Positions 23,290 through 34,509 of a stretch of 64,000 nucleotides of DNA are shown piece after piece. Each line of letters begins with the position of its first letter. The first letter of the stretch is position 1. The translations under genes were made by a program, and so were the position numbers. Origin of the DNA: Pochonia chlamydosporia 170 (Eukaryota > Ascomycota > Sordariomycetes > Hypocreales > Clavicipitaceae); NCBI RefSeq assembly GCF_001653235.2, contig NC_035792.1, forward strand, positions 5,270,001 through 5,334,000, written 5' to 3'. The notes below the pieces were generated by a model. It was not told the origin of the DNA. It searched no databases and saw nothing but the letters and a program-made list of their open reading frames with translations.

Positions 23290-24058
23290 TTGTGTTCCCT
23301 GCGAGGTCATGAGATTTGGAATCTGATCAGCGGTTGCCAGATCCCAAATCACTTAGTCCTTCTGACCTGGAACAACTCGCAGTTCCTGGAATTCCGGACA
23401 GAGCTACTTAGCATGTTGACGCGCAGCCCAAGTGTCAAGAGCTCCATCTTGACCAGTTGTGCCTCTAACAAGTATATGCACTCCAGCGACCGTCGGTACC
23501 AGAGGCTCGGCCTTGTGTACTATTCCAAGGCAGTCGAAGAGGTGAATGACGCATTAGTCGGGCTGTGTTCAGACCGCAAGATTCGGGCCAATCCTCTAGT
23601 AACTACGGTTGTCTTCCTCTCTATTTATGACGTATGATGGCCCTTCAACTCTCCTGTTTATGCTCACCTTTCTTACCTGACGCTGGGAGTACAATATATT
23701 GGGCTACGAGACAGCCATCGACCCACGGAAGCATGTTACTGATGCTATGAAGCTCCTTAATTTAGGATACGATAATATATCGTGTCCAATGTCCATGGAA
23801 CGCCCAGTCCATCGCATTGTAGTGGAAAGCATGCTCTACCAGGCGCTCCTAATCTCTGTACGAAGACCATTGGCCCCAAATTCCCACATTGCGGCGCAAT
23901 TTCTTGTCCGCAGGGACAACATCCTTAGTCCAGCGAAGCCGAGAGATACACTGCTCACGGATTCCACTCCCGTCTTAACTACATTAAACAACATATTTAT
24001 TTTGGACCTGGCAATGCATGGCGTTGTTGAAATGCCAAGAACTGCCATTGCTGCTTGA
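23290..24058 (+). pseudogene. C-terminal fragment of a Zn2Cys6 transcription factor
   Basis: The first part (23290-23637) reads LTSCASNKYMHSSDRRYQRL then YYSKAVEEVNDALVGL and VVFLSIYD. The second (23699-24058) reads GYETAIDPRKHVTDAMKLLN then RPVHRIVVESMLYQALLISV and a terminal hydrophobic segment. Both are typical of the middle/C-terminal regulatory domain of fungal Zn2Cys6 regulators (Fungal_trans_2 type). The two parts are separated by a GTATGA donor-like site and about 60 bp that may be an intron. No DNA-binding cluster precedes them, so this is a 5'-truncated copy, probably non-functional. It is a different gene from the regulator fragments at 57.9 and 61.9 kb. Confidence 0.55.
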
Positions 24059-24286
24059 CCGCATTTGCATTATCGTTAGGCCCATACAGCAGACCTCAGT
24101 TAAGGATTCGTATGAGGTTGCTTTGAAATCCATTAGCTACACAAAACTGAGGACAGAGAAAACGACAACGATAATGCAAAGGACACCTCGTTGAAATAAG
24201 GCTCATTAGGAGGCACTCTATGCTGTGCCATGGAGCACTGTAGCCATCTCGCAGTTACTACCGTAAAATACATGCGTTTTGACAGA

Positions 24287-24784
24287 TCATGGGTGACTAT
24301 ACTTTCCAAAACGGCTGGACATCGCAGCAGTGTAGGCATACCACCACAACAAGTATGCTGGACCAGGTGTAGCAATATGCCGAGATTCATCCCGATAGCT
24401 GTCGCAATTCACATCCAATTGCTCTGAAGCCTCACCGCTCACGAGTTCGGATACACCAGCTAGATGCATAGTCACAGGTGTAGATATTCCAATAAGTTGC
24501 GTTTCGTCAAACGTTCTGGTACTTGCTGCTGGAGCCGCTACCAACATTTTCTCATTGCCATGTGACTCTAGGAGCTCCTGAAACTCATACGTTCCTGCCA
24601 TGCGCTCTTCGTCCCACAGGGGTTTAATACAGCGACGGCCAGCTTGGGAGCGTAAATGGCGGTTAAATGATTCAAGGTTGACGAATTCCTGGCCACAGCC
24701 CCATTGACCGCCGTGCTGGAGATCACCCCAACAGACAATTTGTGCAGGACTTAACTCGTCGTGGCCATGCTGATTATATCCCAC
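24287..24784 (-). pseudogene. Fragment of a fungal C2H2-type zinc-finger protein
   Basis: The frame contains GGQWGCGQEFVNLESFNRHL, then AGRRCIKPLWDEER, close to the degenerate terminal finger of fungal C2H2 regulators (WGCGRRF..xxALxRHF.S.AGRxCIxPLxxEE). The rest is low-complexity. The frame begins without a convincing ATG context next to a G homopolymer (24783-24791), which could hide a frameshift. Probably a 5'-truncated relic. Confidence 0.45.
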
Positions 24785-25354
24785 GGGGGGGGGTTTGCCG
24801 GTTCCGCTTATAATGAACCTGTTGGGTATGGAGGCAGGCTGACATCTGGCTCGATGGCTGTTGACGTGCCTTGTGACAGGACTTGCGTTTGAGTTTTGCT
24901 GAGCGTTCCCTTTCGCTCTGGGTTACGCAGTTGTTCGTTCGTGTTGACATGTGCAATTAGCTGGAGATGTGGGTGGTAATCTGCTCACTGACAACAAGAT
25001 TAATACGGCGCAGCTGCTAGTCACCAGCCACAAATAATCAGCATATAGCAACAATCCGCTTGATTTGGTGGAGTACAGAATGTCAGCACGGAAGTGCGAA
25101 CACTAAGTAACGGTTCTGGTAAGTTCGAGCTGCAAAGGATGACTTCAAGCGTCGCACAGTCTTGCTGCTATATATTTAAGAGCGCCGTAGAGAACTGTGG
25201 CTATGATACATTGGGCGATCCGAAACCAGACGAGCTACTTATCAGGCGCGTGGGTTATTTATTCCACATGTTGAGACGATCAGTCTTGGCTTCTGGCCGT
25301 GTGTGTCGTTTCCCGTGCACAGCCACATAGATCGCCGGTTGCCGCACTGTTTCC
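24785..25354. other. Intergenic, no gene seen
   Basis: Holds a run of G at 24783-24791. No further structure recognised. Confidence 0.3.
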
Positions 25355-25800
25355 TTGGAAAACTTTCGCCATCTTGAAGGGGGTGACCATTGAAAGGGTC
25401 GTTTGAAGGAGATGGACAACACATGTTCAGGGACAGACTTATTCAATACTAAAGATTGTCCAGTGGCGGCATAAGTTGCCATCGTGTCCTAATTTATTCA
25501 GGGTATCGCCTGGAGCGGTCACTGGGACGGGCGGATTGTGGTATTCCTTCAGCTCCGTCGCTTTTGGCGCTACCGTTTTGTTAGGCTCCACTCTGCTTGA
25601 GCCGAAACTTGACATGTGGAGGTCTGGCGTAGGAGGCTGAAATCGTATGCAGTTTAAGGTTGCGGCTTTCAAGTACATCCCACATTGGAAAAACGGAAAC
25701 CCCCTCATCAGAGTTCTGAGTCCTGGGCAGGAAGGGGTGATTGACGACAGGGATGGCGGCCGCCACAGGAGCAAGGTTTGGCCTCCAAGCATTGGTACCA
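25355..25800 (+). repeat. Diverged copy of repeat B
   Basis: Similar in the same orientation to about 60755-61080: AACTTTCGCCATCTTGAAG, GTGACCATTGAAAGGG, CCAGTGGCGGCATAAGTTGCC, GTGTCCTAATTTATTCAG and CTTCAGCTCCGTC all align, with many substitutions and small indels. It shows that B is an older, dispersed family and not only the recent 914-bp pair. Confidence 0.7.
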
Positions 25801-27169
25801 CTATGTACGATTGATTCAGGTGGATTCAGGTGGATTTAGGTGGGAACTGCAGGGATGCATCGCTTAAACAGATCTGTGTGAGCCTGGTGAACAGCCTTAG
25901 CCAATTTCCAAGAGGCCCTTTCTGCACCAAGGCGACCCGCAGCTGTGCCATAGTTTCAGGTCTTCACACTCACTATTTTCACTATTAGGAGCTCTGATAT
26001 AGAAATAGGGAAACAGGGATATATATGTGGTATTGGCCCAAGTGTACGTTGTAAATGATGGTTAGGATGGGTAAACTGCGTATCTACTTTACCCCTATGA
26101 CAGAAGCCTCACACTTTTCAGGTAGTCAACAATTGTAGCTATAGCCTGGTAAAGGACTCCACCCCTAAACCCACTATATTTTGCCCTGCAGTAAGTCATC
26201 AAGCGATTTTCTGCCAACCCCAACTTTTCCCCACTCCCGGCCGCCACGGGTACTCGGCGAGACAAAAGTGCCATCCATCCCTGAATTGTGGTGTGAAGTC
26301 AGTTTGGTGAACCGAGAAGACAGCCAGCCATACCCTTCGAATTTATCCGACGGTCATTTGGCACTGAGCTCGTGCACCTGAAAAGCACTATGTGGGTCTG
26401 AGACAAGCCAGAAAAAGCTACGCCCGCCTTGGAAGGTTCAGAGACGACAACTTTTGAATCCGTCTACGGAAAGAAATGGAAACCGATTGCATAAAGGCTT
26501 GTGTGGCGCCAGTGCAGGGCTTCCAACCTCATACTCATTGGCCTGGGCAACGGTTTATTGTGAATGGCTTCCCTGTTGGCAATATTGTACTCAGTCCTCA
26601 AATGGATTAAGTCCGAGCATAAATAGTTCTGGTCCCAGAAAACTACCTAAGCACTCAACAACTGGAAATATTGCTGAACTAGAACTAGATTGGCCATGCG
26701 TTGTTTAATTGGTCGATACTCGCCAGCTCTACTCGTTTACTGGTGGCTTTCGGTTTCCACCCGCCATCTTGGCCTTCGATGTTCCAGGCATGGCAAGAGC
26801 CGTGGTCTGGTAATTCGCATGGAGGCCGGATTCGGTGCTAGGTGGTCGTTGTGGGTCTTCATGCACGAACCATACAAGTGGTTACAGTTTGGAAGTCAGG
26901 AACACAAGAATCAATCAAGGTCGCTGACTCTGGCCACATAATCATTACATAACCCCAGCATGAAGTAAAGAACTCCGGTCTATCTAACATTCAGCGCCGT
27001 TTTAATTGCGCATCCTATCGTCAGTCTAACTTACAACACAAAATATACTCACATCCGATAATCTAAAATGACCTCCCATGTTACGCGACCGTTGTGCGAT
27101 AACAACACAAAATACACGCACGCCAAGCAGCCTAAATTATTACACCTGTATATGACACATTGGTATCCA
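25801..27169. other. No supported gene
   Basis: A short tandem of GATTCAGGTGGATT words lies at about 25812-25840. Open frames at 26181-26940 have no recognisable motif. Confidence 0.3.
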
Positions 27170-27645
27170 CCCCAAACACAGCCTCAAGCTTAAACGCTCC
27201 ACACCCGGAGGCGAATCGCTACCGAGCTCGTCGAACCGTGGCTGAGTGCGCACAATCACCAAACTCCAGGGCTACGTAGAAGTGGACCCTCGCCCATACA
27301 CACGTCACTCACAGATTGTCGTTTGCGGACGAGGCGCATAGACTGCTTCATCAAACAGTCAGTATTTCGTATTAATATCAAAAATTAGTTTCATATAACT
27401 AACTATATATATATATATATCAGAGAGCAAGAATCCCCACAGCTACTGGTCCCCGCGACTGGAGCCTGAATCGTCAGCGACCTGAACCTGGATCAGCGAG
27501 TTTCCTCCATGTGCGCCTCCAATCCTCGGGATGATTCGCCCCGATGTTGCGACCGGACTGCCGGCGTTACATCCTCTAGCAAGGTAGAAGAGAACTTCGT
27601 ATCGACTTCACAACATTCAGAGTCCTTCAACGAGCTGGGGATGTG
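27170..27645 (-). repeat. Diverged copy of repeat C
   Basis: The reverse complement aligns with 42504-43010. Shared blocks include TTGCTAGAGGATGTAACGCC (here with changes), CACATGGAGGAAACT, ACCAGTAGCTGTGG, TTAATACGAAA and GGTTCGACGAGCTC. Many substitutions are present, and an AT microsatellite (27403-27420) has expanded inside it. This is the oldest of the three copies in the window. Confidence 0.7.
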
Positions 27646-28448
27646 TCGTGACCTAGCTGTTCTGTGGATAATTGCGGCCGTTGGTTCTGTTATCCTGTAT
27701 GTCAATACGCACAAAACCTCGTAGGCTGGTTTGCTAACGGAATATGAAGTGTCATATTATATATATGTCTGCGGGAGTTTTGGGGCGAATAGCCGTAATC
27801 GTGGCATCCGATTTCCACATGACTCCGCCGTCGCTCGCATCGTCTTCTTGCTCGATTCTCAATGTGTCACATCAAAGGACTTCTCCCATTTGACGTTACT
27901 GTCGGGTAGAGGATGGGAAGGTATTGCCAGCTGCCTGGTGGGTCATCAACTATTGTTCACCATCTGCGTAGGGAGCACAACATCATCATACCTGGAAAAG
28001 AGGAAGTCAGGAGGGGAAGAACACAGAATCGCCTAGAAGACATCGCTACCATCCTTACGCAAGAAACTACATAATGGCGGACAGGCCAAAACGATCGCCT
28101 TCGGTCGGGAATACGCTCCTATCACGGCACCAGTTGTGCGTCAAACCCAGAAGGAGGTTATCAACCCCTATGACTGGCTGTGTAAATGTTGGTTGGCAAT
28201 TGTATCAAAAGCTGTCATCCTCGGGCACCACATATCGTGGCTCTGGGTGCTTAAAATGTGGCTGCGATGTAACCGGCTATTGATAAGTTCAAATCCATAG
28301 TGAGCCCGGTGTTTAAGTCGAGATTCAGCTTCATTCCGTAGTTTCAGGTCGGGATTATCAAGATCAGCGCTCCTAATAGTCCAAACAGTCAGTCTGGAAA
28401 CCTCAGACTGGACTGTTGGTCTGTCCGTTATCGTCAGACCAGACGGTC
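27646..28448. other. No supported gene
   Basis: Between about 28380 and 28448 the sequence is rich in CAGTCTGG/CCAGACTG and GGTCTGTCC palindromic words, possibly the end of another hAT-like element interrupted by the next one. No transposase is attached. Confidence 0.35.
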
Positions 28449-31381
28449 CAGTGCTGTAAACGATCCTGGATCGTTAAGCCTTAACGATATCGATCTCAGA
28501 TTTATCGATATCGATATCGTTAAGGTTTGAGAATCCTCACGTAAGCATGAAGCTGATCATTGCCCACATAAGATTAGAAGCCTTGTGTATGTAAGTTCTA
28601 AGTGAATTAGTATAAAATCTGTGTAACGGGCTGAGCCGTTGATATGCACTCGGCTGATGCCAATGCTCATAACGCCACCAAATGAAGGTCTCACAGTCTG
28701 CCCCTGAGCATCGACTACCTTATGTAACCTTAACTAAGTAGCCAGCTCCTCGAGAGCTTCGAGTTTCTCTTCTCTGCAATGCAATCAATTTTTTGGTTTT
28801 AACACACTTGTGGCTGAATAAGTCCCGTCCGTGCCCCTTACAATCTGCGCCTGAGTGGCTCTAAAGCACGCTTGTCTTCTGATTTCACGCACACTTCTCC
28901 TTTAATCTGTAAAAATAGTTAACTTCCTGCCTGAATAATGCCTGACAATACCAATCATGTCGTTGACGTCGCCGACGATGGCTTTGAGGTTGAGAACGCG
29001 CTCTTACCGTTTGATAGCGACCAGATATCAAATCTACGACCCTCTGACTCAGCTTCGCAAGTATCTAAGGTTACTTCCACGAGCACTACTTCCTCCTCCT
29101 CTTCTAAGCGTAAGCGTACGCTTCGGTCGGATGTCTGGGTATATTGTAGAGAGGGTAGGGAGGAGGACGGCGAATTAATTCAGCATAAGACAGGTCGCTA
29201 TTACTACTGTAAGCTCTGCTCAGCGGGGTATACTAACTCAGAAGCTGCTTGGAGCCATCTGAAGTCAGCGTATGGTATTGTGAAGCCGGAGGAAGCGTCC
29301 AAGAGAGCAACCACGGCTGCTAACAGCCCTTTAAAGCGAAGTTTTGCAGCTACGGCTTTAAAGATGGCTGCTCAGAAGGAGCGAGTGGCCCAGGCGACAA
29401 TGGGCGATATCATTAACCAAGAGCGTTTTAATGAAGCCTTAGTGCGGTTGATTGTAATGCGTAATCTACCTATCAGCGCCGTTGAATGGCCAGAGTTAGA
29501 AGATCTGCTTAAAGCTACAAACCCAGCCGTAGACGGTCAGCTACTTCAATCGCGCGGAACTCTTCCAAAGCTAATAGAGAAGTCATTTGATACTCACCGC
29601 CAGGTCCTCAAGACAAAGCTACAACGCTGCCCCTTAAGATCCACCTTGCTGTTGATTGTTGGTCGTCGCCAAACCGCAAAAGCCTCATGGCTATCTGTGC
29701 GCAGTTTGTTGATGATGGAAAACTCCAGAAGGCGTTGATCGCGCTGCCTGAGTTACAATCTCATACTGGCAAAGAGACAGCCAGCGCTATTATTCGAACT
29801 CTTAACTCTTATGAGATCTTCCACCTACTAGGCTATATTGTCAGCGATAATGCCTCCGGAAATGATAAGATGATGAGGTTTGTGGAAGAATCAAGAGGCG
29901 GAGCTTATGAGGCAGAACACTATCGAATAAGGTGCTTTGGCCATATTCTTAACCTCGCTGCTCAAGCCTTCCTTTTTGCAAAGGACAAGTCGGCAGTTAA
30001 TGAAGCTATTCGACAGATCAAGGATTCTGCTACTGACGTAGACGACAACCTTACGGCTCATCTACGCTCGGCAGAAGCAGCTGGCTGGAGGCAGATGGGC
30101 GCCCTTGGTAAGCTTCATAACATTGAAGTCCACTTTCGCGCGTCTGACGCTCGTTACAATGAGTTCAAGAAGCTTGCAAAAGGCAGGGTACTACCACAAG
30201 AAAATGCAACGCGCTGGAACAGCTGGTATAAGGTTGTGGACGTCGCCCGGCAGGAGGTTATGCGCAGCGCAATTACTATCTACTGTCAGCGCTACTCGCA
30301 AGATCTTCAAGACGATACACTTGACAGTGACGACTGGCAAGTTATCAACGATACCTATAACTTCCTCTCCACCTTTAACCGCGCGACTTTGCTCACGCAA
30401 GGCGACAGCGCGACAATTGACAAGGTTATTCATACAATGGATATTATTACCAAAGTTTACAAGAACGAGACGGTACGTTAGCTATACTAATTTTACTTAT
30501 ATATCAGTGATATCACTAACGTTTTGTGCGTTAGGAACGTGCAAAGTTGCTCAATAAGCCGCGATACCTCTCTGCCCTCATGACTAGCTGGTACCTTTTT
30601 GATAAGTACTATGCCAAAACCTCTGACAGCTCGGTCTATGCCGCTGCGCTCCTCCTCCATCCCTCCTTCCGCTTACAATATATACAAGATAACTGGGATA
30701 AAAGCTGGAGGGAGCCGGCGCTAAGAGCCGCAAGGAACCTTTGGAAGGAACAGTACGCCACGCGCCAAGTTGATAAGTTACAAACTAGTGGTGCTGAGAG
30801 ATCTTCAACAGCGACGTCAGCTGAGCCATCTGCCTTTGACTTGGCGATGGGCCAGATGAAGCTCGCCGCACCTGTTGAAGATGAGTTTGAGCTATTTATT
30901 AAACAGGCTCAAAGTACGCTACCTGCCAGCACGACTGCGCTTGAGTGGTGGCTGGATCCAGCTCGCAAGAAGGACTACCCGCGACTCTATTACATGGCAG
31001 TAGATATACTTTCCATACCTGCTATGAGCGCCGAGCCTGAGCGTATCTTTTCTGGAGCTAGGCGGACAGTTACATGGACACGCTTTTGTCTTGGATCTAG
31101 TGCTATTGAGCGCTCAGAGTGCTTAAGGAGCTGGATACGGGCAAAAGTCACAATACCTGAGCAACTACTATTCACTGAGGTCGGCAGCGGTGAGATTGCA
31201 ATAGAGATGGATTGAGTAATTAAACAAACTTCTTGAATTTGAAGTTTACTGCCCTTTTAAAAACAGTATGAGTTTACTAAGCAATCCTTAACGATATCGA
31301 TCTAACCGATCAATAGGCTTATCGATCAAATCTTAACGATCCTGACACTCAGATCGATAATTTTGATCGTTTACAGCACTG
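28449..31381 (+). mobile_element. hAT transposon, 2.93 kb, TIR CAGTGCTGTAAACGATC
   Basis: The left end CAGTGCTGTAAACGATC and the right end GATCGTTTACAGCACTG form a perfect 17-bp terminal inverted repeat. TTAACGATATCGATC words lie just inside both ends. The flanking octamers (AGACGGTC and TCAGGAAG) do not match, so either one flank has been rearranged or the TSD has decayed. It encodes a transposase on the plus strand. Confidence 0.85.
28938..31215 (+). pseudogene. hAT transposase with one frameshift
   Basis: ATG 28938 begins an acidic N-terminus and a Ser-rich linker, then a BED-type finger (YYYCKLCSAGY, then SHLKSAYG) whose last zinc ligand appears to be Tyr where His is expected, a C-to-T type change. 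Around 29620-29690 the coding frame shifts: IHLAVDCWSSPNRKSLMAIC, the first RNase H-fold motif, is read in the next frame. The protein continues through GYIVSDNASGNDKMMRF and RIRCFGHILNLAAQ. A clean 64-bp intron (donor GTACGT, acceptor GTTAG, about 30475-30535) joins KNET to ERAKLL. The C-terminus has the dimerisation block LEWWLDPARKKDYPRLYYMA and SAEPERIFSGARR and ends at 31215. One frameshift and a lost ligand make it inactive as written. Confidence 0.8.
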
Positions 31382-31409
31382 TCAGGAAGTAGGCACGAAT
31401 CCTGGCTCT

Positions 31410-31972
31410 CAGTGATGGATAGAAACGTATTGAAACTGAAACAGAGCTCAGTGTCAGTTTCAATCACTGAAACGGAAGTCTGTTCCGGTTTCGTTTCATA
31501 TGTTTCATATGTTTCATACTTATCCTTCATCTGGCCGAGAAGCAACGTATGAACACGCTGTAAACTGGATAACTTGACCAATTATCTAGTTACTGAACTT
31601 GAATGACAATCTGCGTGACAAAACTCATCCGTGATGCCCTTCTTGCGCGGTTTGTCGAGGTCAGGTTTTCGCATCGTCGGATTTACAAAGTGGGGCTGAC
31701 ATTTCAAAAGTTCCGAGTCTGAGTTAAGTTCAGCATAAAAAGAGCGCTTTAAACAAGTTTGGTGGCATTTCAAAGCCAGATATGGAGATATTAAACCAGA
31801 GAATTGCATAGTGACATTTACATTGGGAGTTATGGCGATATTTATACTATATACTGAAACTTACTGAAACTCTGAAACTGAAACCGCAAGGCGTTTCAGT
31901 GAAACGATACAGAGCACAGTTTCATATCATATGAAACTGTATCTGAAACGTCTATGTTTCTATCCATCACTG
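31410..31972. mobile_element. Second copy of the hAT-type MITE
   Basis: Same CAGTGATGGATAGAAAC ends and interior as 5077-5638, with scattered substitutions and small indels (for example CGGAAGTC versus CGGAGGTC). The flanking octamers CTGGCTCT and TCGTCCCG differ, so no target duplication supports this insertion. It lies only 28 bp from the right end of the preceding hAT. Confidence 0.88.
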
Positions 31973-32287
31973 TCGTCCCGCAAAACTACCAAGCTACTTC
32001 CGCCTTAACTGCTACCGCTTTATCCAACAAGCATATCGTTTTAAGCGTGAGCCCACTGACATCCTTTCCTCCAGGCATTGAGAGTTGGGTGCGTTTGGCT
32101 ATGGTGACAGCCCCGATATCCTGACCGCCTCGCTATGCACTTTCCGAGTCGTGTTGACCAAGGACCAGGTGCCCAGTCGCCTGACACCCATGTAATTGGA
32201 TAAAGATTCTGTCCAGGACACATACACATTTCCTGCCTTCTCTCGAGTAACCCTCTCGTCTAAAACAGTGTTTTTCGCGTCGCGTCC
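31973..32287. other. No supported gene
   Basis: No motif recognised. Could include the 5' flank of the Zn2Cys6 fragment that follows. Confidence 0.3.
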
Positions 32288-32700
32288 ATGAGTGCCAACA
32301 CAGATGCTGAAGGCGATGGCATGACTACGCCAACCGCTGGTCGAGGAACTGAACGTATCCGGGGAAGACGCAATCAATTTCGTCCGTCTCAAGGGGATAG
32401 TGCACGAACATCCAATGTATGTCAGATTTGCAGGCTTGAAAAGGTCGAATGTGGTGGTCAGTGGCTCTGCCAGAATTGCGCCAGACGGCATTTGAATTGC
32501 ACGTCTGCAACAGCTGATAGGCGGAAATTGTATTCTCCTTTGTATGTCATCACTTGCAACCCAGTGTTAGTCTTTCGTGTTGTTGAGCTGATATAGTGGC
32601 GGTTTGACCTTTGCAATAGAGATATACTGAAGCTGCAACGAGCCGTCACTTACAATGAGAGCAAGCGGCTAGATGCAAAACAACTATGTGAGTGTGGCTT
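32288..32700 (+). pseudogene. Zn2Cys6 DNA-binding domain fragment
   Basis: ATG-led frame from 32288 has a basic stretch (ERIRGRRNQFRPSQ) followed by CQICRLEKVECGGQWLCQNC and ARRHLNC. The spacing Cx2Cx6Cx5Cx2Cx6C matches the fungal Zn(II)2Cys6 binuclear cluster, although the usual Lys/Arg-rich loop is weak (RLEKVE). Downstream, after a possible intron, a helical segment (about 32620-32690) could be the dimerisation coiled coil. The frame ends quickly and no regulatory domain follows, so it is a truncated regulator gene. Confidence 0.55.
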
Positions 32701-33328
32701 AGTCACTGGAGAGAAAATTTGGCGTCGCTGATTTTGTATACCGCCCAGTTTGGGACCCTACTTCAACTGACTTGAACGAACACACCGCACGCCCACCGGC
32801 GCTGGATGACATTGCGATGGCATCTGCGCGATCGCAAAGTCTAGTACGGCCCAGATATCAAGCCTCTGAAAAATCTTCAGTCGATCGTCGGACAAATGAC
32901 ATGGTATCTTCATACACCACTTTCTATTGTTGGCGAGTCTCCACCTAGTACGTATACCTATGCGTGAACTTGCAAGTGAAAGAGAGCCAACTAACTAGGT
33001 GATAGCAAGGACCGCTCCGGATGCGGCACTCTCCTCCAGTGATAATATTGATTCCGAGGTTCGCAGCCTCTGAATCTCACGGGCAAGCAATCGTGCATGC
33101 AGTAACTCTCCAAATATCAAGATCTCACCGTCAGGGCTAAGTCGGCTGCATTAGATACTTGTCCGGAGCAGACTTGCAAACAAATAATCAAATCAAATTG
33201 ACACTCTGATTTGATTTGATTTAAGTATACTAGCCACGGATTTGATTTAATTTGATTTGACTTCATCCCAATTTGATATATTTGCCTCATTTGACATCAT
33301 TTGGATATCTCTATGTCAACATACCTGG
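32701..33328. other. No gene; TTTGA-rich repeats at 33184-33290
   Basis: TTTGATTTGATTTAA and its complement recur at about 33190-33270, an arrangement like the subterminal repeats of the hAT elements here. No TIR could be defined. Confidence 0.4.
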
Positions 33329-33985
33329 GCACAATAACTTGTTATAACCATGGTTTTTGGTTTATAACCATAACCATACCGAAAATTTGGGTATATGGTT
33401 ATAACCATATATAACCATCTTGGCGTCTTGGCGCCTTGGCACTAATTTCTGGGGAAAATTTCTGCAAAAGCCCCGATTCAACTATGTTTAATCCTCTAAT
33501 CTACCCTATCTGCCGCTGCTATGTCTTCGGACGCTTCGTCCAGTATCGTCTCTGCTGCGCAAACATCAGCGCCGGCAACGCCATTACATTTCGATGTTAT
33601 TTTCAAGGTCGAGTATGTCGGTAAGCCCAACACCACGCTCAAATCCGGGGTCCAGCGTCGAAAGCAGTTTACCTGCAGGCAATGTAATTCGTGGAGTACA
33701 CCTCACCGAACGAATGCTGTCAAGCACGTTCTCTCTGTCCATCCGCTGTCCAGGTCTTCTCAATCATCAGTGTCCGCGCCGATAGCACAGCGAGATATCT
33801 CGTCCATGTTTGTGCCGATAACTTCTCAGAATGGCCTCCGCAATAGCTTCAATCAGCAAGCCTATCGGGAGGCCATCATTGGCCTGCTTACTCGACGTCG
33901 GATGCCTTTCTCGGCCGTTGAATGGAGCGAAATGAAGGATATGGCCCTGGCCTGCAACCCAGCTATTGAGGACCTCCTCATCAGG
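33329..33985 (+). mobile_element. 5' half of a hAT element
   Basis: Starts near CTGGGCACAATAACTTGTTA with repeated GGTTATAACCATA words (33345-33420), then the N-terminal transposase frame. It stops abruptly at about 33985, where the end of a different hAT begins. Confidence 0.6.
33521..33985 (+). pseudogene. N-terminal fragment of a hAT transposase
   Basis: ATG 33521 leads into a BED-type finger (RKQFTCRQCNSWSTPHRTN, then AVKHVLSVH), a linker and FNQQAYREAIIGLLTRRRMP with FSAVEWSEMKDMALACNPAI. That is the segment preceding the catalytic core in fungal hAT proteins and is homologous to the same part of the transposase at 28938. The coding sequence stops at about 33985. The rest of the open frame is simple repeat (GATACGATACG). 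Everything catalytic is missing. Confidence 0.75.
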
Positions 33986-34509
33986 GTGGTCGTCGATATG
34001 ATCGATACGATACGATACGATACGATATCGATATCGATGGGCGATATCGTCGATATCGTCGATATGAACGAGCACGGACCACATGACTCAAATTACCCTC
34101 TCACCACTGTTTCAAGCTAAAATTATTTACATTGACATTGTGGAAATTAACTACTGTCTGTTCCGCGCGCCACTCCATTTTTCCTCCAATGCTTTAAACA
34201 TTCTACCTTCTCAATAGTGTCCTCCCCAAGCTTCATCCGCTCCCATGATATAGTCCGCCGCGCCCCTGAGAATACCCTCTCTGCCTCTGCGCTCATCGCA
34301 GGAATTGACAGCACATTAACTGCAAGCTGCGAGAGTTTCGGCCAACGCTTGCGTTGCTGCGCATCTAGCCACCACTCAAGGGCAGGAATGTCAATGAGGA
34401 TGGCAGGCTCGCTGGTGTACTCCTCATATTCATCCTTGCTCTGTGGTCGTGGAAAGTTCCGAAGCCTCTCAGCAATAATGTCAAACGCTTCCGGGCTACC
34501 CATGGTCAA
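33985..34509 (-). mobile_element. 3' end of another hAT, opposite orientation
   Basis: The left end reads CAGGGTGGTCGTCGATATGA followed by ATCGATACGATACGATACGA iterations, a hAT-like terminus. The minus-strand frame 34509-34147 is a transposase C-terminus: LEWWLDAQQRKRWPKLSQLA, then SAEAERVFSGARRTISWERM and ECLKHW, the dimerisation domain with the catalytic Glu. The rest of the element is absent. Confidence 0.7.

Noticed and set aside
31410..31972. Treating this MITE as an internal part of the preceding hAT
   Set aside because: The hAT ends at 31381 with its own perfect TIR; the MITE has a different complete TIR pair and lies outside.
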